Positions 16,757-24,044 of a stretch of DNA of 64,000 nucleotides are shown here, piece by piece. Position 1 is the first letter of the stretch; every line of letters starts with the position of its first letter. The notes below the pieces were generated by a model. That model saw only the letters and a list, made by a program, of their open reading frames with translations. It ran no database searches and had not been told where the DNA came from. The stretch comes from Afipia sp. Root123D2 (GTDB lineage Bacteria; Pseudomonadota; Alphaproteobacteria; Rhizobiales; Xanthobacteraceae), in the NCBI RefSeq assembly GCF_001425835.1, contig NZ_LMDP01000002.1:1148828-1212827 (forward strand). The letters are read 5' to 3'. The position numbers and the translations under genes are program-made.

Positions 16757-17511
16757 GCGGCGTCTCCATGGTCGCCGAGATAGGCGGTGCGCACCGCCGG
16801 ATGCATGCGCACCTCCTGCGGCAATCCGCTTGCAATCACTTGTCCGTCAGCCATCACGGTGAGACGGTCGGCCAGTTCGAACACCGCATCCATGTCGTGC
16901 TCGACCACGAGAACGGCATGACCCGCCTTGAGCGATGCGATGAGGTCGACGATGCGGCGCGCTTCGGACTGGCCCATGCCGGCGAGCGGTTCGTCGAGCA
17001 GAATGATGCGCGGCGCGGTTGCCAGCACCATCGCGATTTCGAGCTGACGTTGTTCGCCGTGACTAAGATGGTTGGCAATCACATCCGCGCGTTCGGTGAG
17101 ACCGGCCTTCTCGAGAGCCTCGGCAGTGCGCCGGTTAACGTCGGCGTCGGAACGCACATTGCCGAACATTTTCAGGGGCCGAGCGGCGTGCGCCTGGGCC
17201 GCCAGCCTTACATTTTCGTAACAATGGAATTGTGAAAAAATCGTGGTCTTCTGATACGAGCGCCCGACACCGGCACGCGCGCGGCGATCCGGCGGCAGGC
17301 GGGTGATATCCTGGCCGTCGAGGATGATTTCTCCGGCACTGACCGAGAGGTCGCCGGACAGAAGATCGATCAAGGTCGACTTGCCGGCGCCGTTGGGACC
17401 GATGACGGCATGAATCTCGCCCGCGTGAACATCGAGCGACACATCAGATACGGCGCTGACGCCACCGAAATGTTTTTGCAGCCCTTCTGCGCGCAGAGCG
17501 ACCTCAACCAT
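16753..17511 (-). CDS. livG: Branched-chain-type ABC transporter ATP-binding protein LivG
   Basis: Second ATPase of the importer, 252 residues. Walker A is GPNGAGKSTL (about 38-47), the signature region is LSHGEQRQLEIAM, and Walker B is RIILLDEPLAGMG. The C-terminal stretch GQVIASGLPQEVRMHPAVRTAYLG is characteristic of LivG. It overlaps livM upstream (17504-17511) and livF downstream, so the three genes are translated as a coupled set. Confidence 0.94.
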   Translation of the reverse strand: MVEVALRAEGLQKHFGGVSAVSDVSLDVHAGEIHAVIGPNGAGKSTLIDLLSGDLSVSAGEIILDGQDITRLPPDRRARAGVGRSYQKTTIFSQFHCYENVRLAAQAHAARPLKMFGNVRSDADVNRRTAEALEKAGLTERADVIANHLSHGEQRQLEIAMVLATAPRIILLDEPLAGMGQSEARRIVDLIASLKAGHAVLVVEHDMDAVFELADRLTVMADGQVIASGLPQEVRMHPAVRTAYLGDHGDAA

Positions 17512-18535
17512 GGCTCGCTCCCGCCGCGGGCTTCACCACTTTGTTCTTTGCAGGCGCGGGCGCGTCATCGTCAGACGATCCGAACACCAGCGGCATCAGC
17601 TGGCGCACGCCATTCGGCAGCGCGAGCACGATGGCAATGACGATCAGGCCTTCGGCGAGTTTCCAGTATTCGGTCGTGGCTTTGAGAATTTCCTCAACCC
17701 CGATCAGCACCAGCGCGCCGACCAGCGGACCTGTCACCGAGCGCAGTCCGCCGATCAACACCATCACCAGCGCCGTTGCCGAGACATGCCAGCCGAGCAT
17801 CTGCGGCGCGACGAAGCCGAATTGCGCGGCGGCGAAGTAACCGGCCAGTCCCGCAAGCGCGCCGGAGATCGCGAAGGCGATAAGCCTCACGCGAAACACC
17901 GGAAAGCCGAGCGACAAGGCGCGGCGTTCGTTATCGCGCGCCGCAGAGAGCGCATGACCGAACGGCGAGCGCACCAGCATGGTGAGCAGCGCGATGGTGC
18001 CGATCAAAAGCACGAGCACGACAAAATAAAACACCAGCGGCTTGTCGAGATCGAGCAGTTGCACGCCCGCGATATCGAGCACCGGCTTGAAATAGACGAA
18101 CGCGCCGTCGGAGCCGCCGGCGAACTGGATGTCGTGGAAGAAGTAGAACATCATCTCGCCGAAGGCGAGCGTCACCATGATGAAGTAGACGCCACGGGTG
18201 CGCAGCGCGAGCGCGCCGATCACCAGCGCGGCGAAGGCGGATGCCGCCACCGCCAGCGGCAACGTCGTCAGCAGCGACGGCGGATCGTAACGCCCCGCGA
18301 CCAGCGCGAGGACATAACCGGCAAGGCCGAAGAACGCGGCATGGCACAGGCTGACGAGGCCGCCCTGCCCGACGGCGAGGTTGAGCGCCATCGCAAGGAT
18401 GCCCATGATCATCGCCTTGCTGGCGAACTGCACATAATAAGTCGGCGCGACGAACGGGAGCGCCAGCGCGGCGGCGAGGAGCAAGGCGGGCACCAGCCGC
18501 GACGCCATGTTCGACGATCCGCTCATCTCAAACAT
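17504..18535 (-). CDS. livM: Branched-chain-type ABC transporter permease LivM
   Basis: Permease of 343 residues with about ten hydrophobic segments. The LivM signature region is visible (NLAVGQGGLVSLCHAAFFGLA near residue 52 and ARDNERRALSLGFPVFRVR near residue 200, the coupling helix region). The C-terminus carries a polar tail of about 25 residues (SSDDDAPAPAKNKVVK). It overlaps livH by eight bases and pairs with LivH to form the membrane channel. Confidence 0.93.
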   Translation of the reverse strand: MFEMSGSSNMASRLVPALLLAAALALPFVAPTYYVQFASKAMIMGILAMALNLAVGQGGLVSLCHAAFFGLAGYVLALVAGRYDPPSLLTTLPLAVAASAFAALVIGALALRTRGVYFIMVTLAFGEMMFYFFHDIQFAGGSDGAFVYFKPVLDIAGVQLLDLDKPLVFYFVVLVLLIGTIALLTMLVRSPFGHALSAARDNERRALSLGFPVFRVRLIAFAISGALAGLAGYFAAAQFGFVAPQMLGWHVSATALVMVLIGGLRSVTGPLVGALVLIGVEEILKATTEYWKLAEGLIVIAIVLALPNGVRQLMPLVFGSSDDDAPAPAKNKVVKPAAGASHG

Positions 18536-19400
18536 CCCGCCGGCCGAGGATGCCGTTCGGCCGCCACAACAGCACCGCGGCCATCAGCACATAGATCAGC
18601 ACACTCGATACGCTGGGAAAGAACACCTTGCCGAACGTATCGGTGAATCCGATCAGCAGCGCGCCGATCGCGGCTCCCGCCACCGAGCCGATGCCGCCGA
18701 GAACGACGACGACGAACGACAGGATCAGCATGCTGTCACCCATGCCGGGAAACACGGTAGACACCGGCGATACCACGATGCCGCCGAGGGCCGCGAGCGC
18801 GATGCCGACCGCGAACACATAGCGGTTCACCACATCGAACTTGATGCCGAGCGCGCGGGTCATCTCGCGGTTCTCGGCGCCGGCGCGCACGATCATGCCG
18901 ATCTTGGTGCGCTGGATAACGTAGAAGATCACTGCCGCCACCGCGAGGCAGAACACGCAGATGGCGAGGCGATAAACCGAATAGGACAGATTGTCGGTGA
19001 GCTGGATCGAACCGCTGAGGCTTGGCGGCGGCGCAACCGAATGAACGTCCTTGCCGAACAGCAGCTGGCGCACCTCGTCGATCACCAGAATGAAGCCGAA
19101 GGACAGCAACACCTGCGCCAGATGATCGCGGCCGTAGAGCCGGCGGATGAACACGTTCTCGAGTCCGAGCCCGACCACGAAAGCAATGATGAGGCCGCCG
19201 ACCATCGCGATCCAGAAATTGCCGGTGTAAGCGGCGATCCAGTACGCGAGATAGGCGCCGAGCATATAGAACGCGCCGTGAGCAAGATTGATGACGCCGA
19301 GAATGCCGAACACCAGCGTCAGGCCGCTGGCGACCAGAAACAGGACCATGCCGTACTGGACCGCATTCAGAACCTGAACGCCGAATGTGATGAGGTCCAT
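18528..19400 (-). CDS. livH: Branched-chain-type ABC transporter permease LivH
   Basis: Permease of 290 residues, about eight hydrophobic segments. GLTLVFGILGVINLAHGAFYMLGAY (about residues 24-48) is the diagnostic LivH region, and RTKIGMIVRAGAENREMTRALG (about 170-190) is the cytoplasmic coupling loop. It is separated from the substrate-binding-protein gene upstream by 296 bases of palindromic repeat, which may lower expression of the permease/ATPase genes relative to the binding protein. Confidence 0.93.
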   Translation of the reverse strand: MDLITFGVQVLNAVQYGMVLFLVASGLTLVFGILGVINLAHGAFYMLGAYLAYWIAAYTGNFWIAMVGGLIIAFVVGLGLENVFIRRLYGRDHLAQVLLSFGFILVIDEVRQLLFGKDVHSVAPPPSLSGSIQLTDNLSYSVYRLAICVFCLAVAAVIFYVIQRTKIGMIVRAGAENREMTRALGIKFDVVNRYVFAVGIALAALGGIVVSPVSTVFPGMGDSMLILSFVVVVLGGIGSVAGAAIGALLIGFTDTFGKVFFPSVSSVLIYVLMAAVLLWRPNGILGRRDV

Positions 19401-19438
19401 CTAACGCATCCGACTGGAGACGCAGCTACCGCACCCGC

Positions 19439-19666
19439 GATGTCGTCCCCGCGAAAGCGGGGACCCAGACTCCCGATGCCGGAAACGTCTCGCGATCGGA
19501 GTAACGGACATACGATGCAAACCAGTAAGCTCGGTGGTTATGGGCCCCCGCCTTCGCGGGGGCGACGTGGAGAAAGATGTCATGGCCGGGATTTATTCCG
19601 GCCATCCCGATAGGGCGGGCACCGTGCCTTCCTAAGCGGGATGGCCGGGACAAGCCCGGCCATGAC
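19439..19666. repeat. Compound palindromic repeat between livH and the binding-protein gene
   Basis: At least three hairpin units are present: GTCCCCGCGAAAGCGGGGAC, CCCCCGCCTTCGCGGGGG, and a two-sided GTCATGGCCGGGA...CCGGGACAAGCCCGGCCATGAC element. The block occupies nearly all of 19401-19696. Such hairpins inside a transporter operon commonly protect the upstream binding-protein mRNA. That function is inferred here. Confidence 0.75.
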
Positions 19667-19696
19667 GGCATTCAATCGTGACGCCGCACACGCCGC

Positions 19697-20905
19697 TTAC
19701 GAAATCTTGCAGCCGCGCGCCGGATCGTCGACGTTGGCCTGCGCGATCGAAATCATCTCGTTGCGGCCGTTACGGACCTCGCGGAGATAGATGTTCTGGA
19801 TCGGGTTGTGCGCCTTGTTGAAGCTGAGCGGGCCGCGCGGGCTGTCGATCTTGGCAGCCCCCATCGCCGCGATCATCTTGTCGCGCGCCGCGGCGTCGCC
19901 GCCGACCGCAGAGAGGCCGATGTCGAGCAACGCGCCGGCGTCATAACCCTGCACCGCATAGATGTCGCCGACATTGCCGGTCTTGTCCTTGAACGCCTTG
20001 AGGAAGGCGACGTTGGCCGGATGGTCGAGATTGTCGGCATAATGCAGCGTGGTCTTGATGCCGTTGGCGGCTTCGCCCTGCGCCGGAATGGTGCCGTCGG
20101 TCAGGAAGCCTGCGCCATAGAGAGGAATGCTCTTGTTGAGACCGGACGCCGCGTAGTCCTTGACGAACTTCACCGCGCCGCCGCCGGCGAAGAACGAGAA
20201 CACCGCATCCGGCTTCAGCGTCGCGATGCGGGTGATCAGCGCCTGGAATTCGACCTCGGGGAACGGCAGCGTCAGATCCTCGACCACGTTGCCGCCGAGC
20301 TTCTTGTAGTTCTCGGCGAACGCACTGACCATTTCCGCACCGGCGGTGTAGCGCCAGGTGATGGTCGCGACCTTCTTGATGCCGGCGTCGAACATCACCT
20401 TGCCCATCGGATAGGTGGTCTGCCAGTTCGAGAACGAGGTGCGGAAGATGTTCGGCGCGCACAGCGGGCCGGTGGCGTCGTTGGCGCCGGCGTTCGGAAT
20501 GATCATCAGCGTCTTGGTGTCACGCGCGACCTTGACCATCGCCATCGCGACGCCCGAGTGCACGGTGCCGACCACGACGTCGGCTTTCTCGCGGCCGACC
20601 AAGCGGTTCATGTTGTCGGTGGCGGCTTCAGGCTTCGACTCGTCATCGACCTGCACGAACACGATCTCGCGGCCGCCGAGCTTGCCGCCTTTCTGCTCGA
20701 CATAGAGACGGAAGCCGTCGTCGATGTACTTGCCGAGCTTGGCGTAGGTGCCGGTGTAAGGCAGCATCAGGCCGACCTTGAGCGGCGCCTTCTGCGCGAT
20801 CGCGGGCGCGCGCAACTGCGGCGCCACCGCAAGGGTTGCGGCACCCGCAGCACCGGTCAAAAGCGTGCGGCGGCTGAGTTTCAGCATCTTGTCGTGATCG
20901 GTCAT
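19697..20905 (-). CDS. Liv-type ABC transporter substrate-binding protein
   Basis: Periplasmic binding protein of 402 residues (Leu/Ile/Val-binding, type I fold). The N-terminus has a twin-arginine-like signal (KLSRRTLLTGAAGAATL, then APAIAQ). The mature part starts KAPLKVGLMLPYTGTYAKLG, a family hallmark. The ATG at 20903-20905 has AGGAGAGGGA upstream and was preferred to a longer frame. It lies between the ligase gene and livHMGF. The co-location with benzoate and feruloyl-type CoA ligases suggests that an aromatic carboxylate is the ligand. Leucine-type ligands remain possible. Confidence 0.9.
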   Translation of the reverse strand: MTDHDKMLKLSRRTLLTGAAGAATLAVAPQLRAPAIAQKAPLKVGLMLPYTGTYAKLGKYIDDGFRLYVEQKGGKLGGREIVFVQVDDESKPEAATDNMNRLVGREKADVVVGTVHSGVAMAMVKVARDTKTLMIIPNAGANDATGPLCAPNIFRTSFSNWQTTYPMGKVMFDAGIKKVATITWRYTAGAEMVSAFAENYKKLGGNVVEDLTLPFPEVEFQALITRIATLKPDAVFSFFAGGGAVKFVKDYAASGLNKSIPLYGAGFLTDGTIPAQGEAANGIKTTLHYADNLDHPANVAFLKAFKDKTGNVGDIYAVQGYDAGALLDIGLSAVGGDAAARDKMIAAMGAAKIDSPRGPLSFNKAHNPIQNIYLREVRNGRNEMISIAQANVDDPARGCKIS

Positions 20906-21040
20906 CGGCGTGTCCCTCTCCTTGGCGTTTCTGCCGTTTGTTTCGTTATTCCCGCGCACCATAGTTCGCGGGCCTTTCCGTTTGCAAGGCGAATACGGCC
21001 CACGGACGCCGCTGCGGCTCCGACTTAAGACGTGCCGTGG

Positions 21041-22882
21041 TCATCGCCCACAGCCGATCCAGTCGCGTGGTGCACCCGCGTTGAGCCGCGCCGTTTCGCT
21101 GTCGCGGCGCGACAAAACCGCGCGCTGGTTGATGTAACCCTTGTCGGTGATCTCGCCGTCGTCGACCGACGGCGGTTCCGTCATCAATAACGCTCGCGTG
21201 GCATGCGCCGACGACGCGCCGCCGCTTGCCTCCTTGAGTTGCGAAAGCCCGCGCGCCACCGCGGCGCGCACCGCGTCGTGACCCAGCACCTCCGCGAGGC
21301 CAGCATCGTCCGGCAGTTTCGCCAGCGCGCGGCAGGCGGCAACATTGGGAAACACCAGAAAGCGAACCTCGTCGGCGTCATGGCCGGTGACGACGATGTC
21401 CTGTGCCAGCGGCGCGAGCGCTGCGATGCCGGCGACGCGCAGCGTGCCGACGCTGACCCAGGTGCCGGAGGTGAGCTTGAAATCCTCGCTGACGCGGCCA
21501 TCGAAAAACAGGCCGAGTTCGGGACGGTCCGGATCGGCGAACGCCATCGCATCGCCGATCATGTAGAAGCCGTCGGAATCGAACGCGTTCGCGGTCTGCT
21601 CCGGCGCTTTCCAGTAACCGGGCGTGACGTTGGGCCCGCGCACCCGCACTTCGAGCTTGTCGCCGTTCGGCACCAGCTTCAGTTCGGTGCCCGGCACCGG
21701 CACGCCGATATTCCCGGAGCGCTGCGCCTGGAAATGGCAATCGGTGGCGAGCGGCGCGGTCTCGGTCGAGCCCCATGCCGACACCATCGGAATTGCGCGA
21801 CCCACCGTCTCGATCGACAGCTCCTCCAGCGCGTCCCACAGATTCTGCGGCAATGCCGCGCCGGCGTAGAACACTACTTTCACATCGGTGAAAAACCGCT
21901 GGCGCAGAGCACTATCTTCGCGCAACGCCGCGATCAGCATGTCGAAGCCGCGCGGCACATTGAAATAGATCGACGGCACCACGCTGCGCAGATTGGCGAG
22001 CGAGGTGGCGAACAGGCCGGGCGCGGGCTTGCCGCCGTCGATATAAAGCGTGCCGCCGTTACGCAGCACCAGATTGAAATTGTGGTTGGCGCCGAAGGTG
22101 TGGCTCCACGGCAGCCAGTCGAGGATCACCGGCTTGTCGCGCTCGAGAAACGGCCAGACCTGCGCCTTCGCCGCCTGACTCGCGGTCAGCATCTTGTGGG
22201 TGTTGATCACCGCCTTCGGCGTGCCGGTCGAGCCTGATGTGAAAAGAAATTTCGCGATCGTGTCGGGCGTGATCGCGGCGAACGCCGTATCGACCGCCTC
22301 GCCCGGCCGCGCCGCCGCCACCACGCGGAACGGCAACGCATCGGCGCTGCGCACTTCGCCGGTGACGATCACCGCCGTGTGCAGCGGCGCGATCGCCGCG
22401 AGCGCTGCGGCGAATTGCGTTGTGCTGGCGACATAGATCGCGCCGGGCTCGATCAGCGCGATCATGCTTTTCAGCTTGTCGAAATCCTTCGACATCAGTG
22501 AATAGGCCGGCGAGATCGACGCCGCCGGCACGCCGGCATGCATCGCCGCCAGCGAAAACAGGGCATGGTCGATGCTGTTGTCGGAGAGAATCGCGAGCGG
22601 ACGCTGCGCGCTCAAATCCTGCGCGAGAATCCACGCCGCCGCGCCGCGCACTTTGCGCAGCGCCTCGCCGTAGGTCACCGTGGTCCACGGCGCGTCCACG
22701 CTGGCGCGTTCGGCGAGAAAAATCACGTCGGGCGTTTGCCGTGCCCATTTTTCCAGCCAGTCACCGATACAGCGATCGGCGCCCTGCAGCGGAACACGGG
22801 ATTTCAGAATGATGGCGCCGTCAGGCATCCGCTGCGCGGACACGCTCGGCAATGCGAACAGCGGCGACACCTGATCCAGCAC
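21041..22882 (-). CDS. Feruloyl-CoA synthetase-like AMP-dependent acid-CoA ligase
   Basis: ANL-superfamily ligase of 613 residues, the length and style of feruloyl-CoA synthetases and longer than BclA. Motifs: FTSGSTGTPKAVINTHKM (about 213-230), SAWGSTETAPLATDC (about 368), GDAMAFADPDRPELGLFFDGR (about 446). The terminal part differs from the classical GK catalytic-lysine motif and reads ITDKGYINQRAVL, as in this subgroup. Start is GTG 22880-22882 with AGGGGGAA upstream. It heads the leftward transporter run and carries a TGCA-N6-TGCA site in its leader. Substrate is likely a hydroxycinnamate or another aryl acid; this is inferred. Confidence 0.83.
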   Translation of the reverse strand: MLDQVSPLFALPSVSAQRMPDGAIILKSRVPLQGADRCIGDWLEKWARQTPDVIFLAERASVDAPWTTVTYGEALRKVRGAAAWILAQDLSAQRPLAILSDNSIDHALFSLAAMHAGVPAASISPAYSLMSKDFDKLKSMIALIEPGAIYVASTTQFAAALAAIAPLHTAVIVTGEVRSADALPFRVVAAARPGEAVDTAFAAITPDTIAKFLFTSGSTGTPKAVINTHKMLTASQAAKAQVWPFLERDKPVILDWLPWSHTFGANHNFNLVLRNGGTLYIDGGKPAPGLFATSLANLRSVVPSIYFNVPRGFDMLIAALREDSALRQRFFTDVKVVFYAGAALPQNLWDALEELSIETVGRAIPMVSAWGSTETAPLATDCHFQAQRSGNIGVPVPGTELKLVPNGDKLEVRVRGPNVTPGYWKAPEQTANAFDSDGFYMIGDAMAFADPDRPELGLFFDGRVSEDFKLTSGTWVSVGTLRVAGIAALAPLAQDIVVTGHDADEVRFLVFPNVAACRALAKLPDDAGLAEVLGHDAVRAAVARGLSQLKEASGGASSAHATRALLMTEPPSVDDGEITDKGYINQRAVLSRRDSETARLNAGAPRDWIGCGR

Positions 22883-22917
22883 GACGTTTCCCCCTGGCAG
22901 GCGTCTTTGAAAAATAA

Positions 22918-22931
22918 TGCAGTCGAGTGCA
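22918..22931. promoter_or_regulatory. Candidate BoxR operator, TGCA-N6-TGCA (site D)
   Basis: TGCAGTCGAGTGCA lies 36 bases before the ligase GTG. A further TGCA half-site occurs at 22960-22963. On the minus strand a TATAAT (22958-22953) and a TTGACT (22983-22978, 19-base spacer) form a plausible promoter. This operator would then be just downstream of the transcription start, a typical repressor position. Confidence 0.55.
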
Positions 22932-23080
22932 TTACGCCTTTAGTCAACAGGAATTATAATGCAGGAGTTTTGACACGAGTCAATGACAACGCGCCGGATG
23001 CTGGCGCAGTGGGAAATCAGACGATGTTTCAATTATTTAACGTGGTTCGCGCCGACGAGAGACCCGCGCTCCGCTCTCGT

Positions 23081-23204
23081 CGTCATGGCCGGGCATAGCC
23101 GTTCGAGGAACGGCGTCGCTTCCGCTCGCCTATGTCCCGGCGATCCCGCTTGGGGACGTACCAAGCTCGCCATCGGGATCACCGGCACAAGGCCGGTGAT
23201 GACG
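23081..23204. repeat. Palindromic repeat in the 22883-23278 gap
   Basis: GTCATGGCCGGGCATAGCCGTTCG...CGCTCGCCTATGTCCCGG with a second ATCACCGGCACAAGGCCGGTGAT hairpin. Apart from this and the promoter/operator at 22.9 kb I see no gene in the 396-base gap. Confidence 0.7.
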
Positions 23205-23278
23205 ATTAAGCGTGTCGCCAGGTCAATGAACAACAGATTGCATCAGCGCGATCAGATATCGGCTCCGTCGCGCGCCGC

Positions 23279-23959
23279 CTACACCTCGGCCCATTGGCGC
23301 AGGAGGTTGTGATAGTGCCCCGTCAGTGCCGGCAGCGAGGGATGGTTGGGCACGTCCTGGGTCAGGCCGATGATCGCCATGTCGAGGTCGAACAGCATCG
23401 TGCGATGGCTGACGTCGCGGATCATGCTCTGGGTCCAGAAGAACGACGCGATGCGCGAGCCGCGGGTGATCGGCGTCACATGATGCAGGCTGGTCGCCGG
23501 ATAGATCACCAGATCGCCCGCCGGCAACTTGACCGCATGGCTGCCGTACGTGTCCTCCACCACCAGTTCGCCGCCGTCGTAATCCTCCGGCGCGGAGATG
23601 AAGAGCGTCGAGGAGACGTCGGTGCGGATGCGCACCGGCTGATGCGGATGGGTCCGGATCGAATTGTCGATGTGCGAGCCGAAGGTCATGCCGCCGTCGT
23701 AGCGGTTGAACATCGGCGGATAGACCTGCAGCGGCAGCACCGCCGACATGAACATCGGGTGCCGCATCACAGCGCCGCGCACCATGTCGCCGAGCTCGCG
23801 CGCCTCGGCGGAGTCTTCCGGCAATTGCAGGTTCTTCTTGACCTTGCCGGCCTGATGCCCGGCGGTGATGTTGCCGTCCACCCACGCCGCCTTCACCATC
23901 ACATCCTTGCAGCGCGCGACCTGCTCGGGGGTGAGCACGTTGGGGATGTGCAGCATCAT
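23279..23959 (-). CDS. Fe(II)/2-oxoglutarate-dependent PKHD-type hydroxylase (PiuC/YbiX family)
   Basis: A 226-residue non-heme iron dioxygenase. GSHIDNSI (about 94-101) gives the H-x-D iron ligands, [10 protein letters not shown] (about 155) the distal histidine, and [10 protein letters not shown] the 2-oxoglutarate-binding arginine. This is the PiuC pattern, a family commonly encoded beside TonB-dependent siderophore receptors and iron-regulated, as here. The substrate of PiuC proteins is not settled. It follows the receptor gene on the same strand with 85 bases between and is probably co-transcribed. Confidence 0.9.
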   Translation of the reverse strand: MMLHIPNVLTPEQVARCKDVMVKAAWVDGNITAGHQAGKVKKNLQLPEDSAEARELGDMVRGAVMRHPMFMSAVLPLQVYPPMFNRYDGGMTFGSHIDNSIRTHPHQPVRIRTDVSSTLFISAPEDYDGGELVVEDTYGSHAVKLPAGDLVIYPATSLHHVTPITRGSRIASFFWTQSMIRDVSHRTMLFDLDMAIIGLTQDVPNHPSLPALTGHYHNLLRQWAEV

Positions 23960-24044
23960 GGCGGTATCTCCAAAACAGTTGCGGTCCGCAACGCTGTCGT
24001 ATCAGACGTTGCGAACCGTCAAAACCCCGAATGGGCCGATAACC

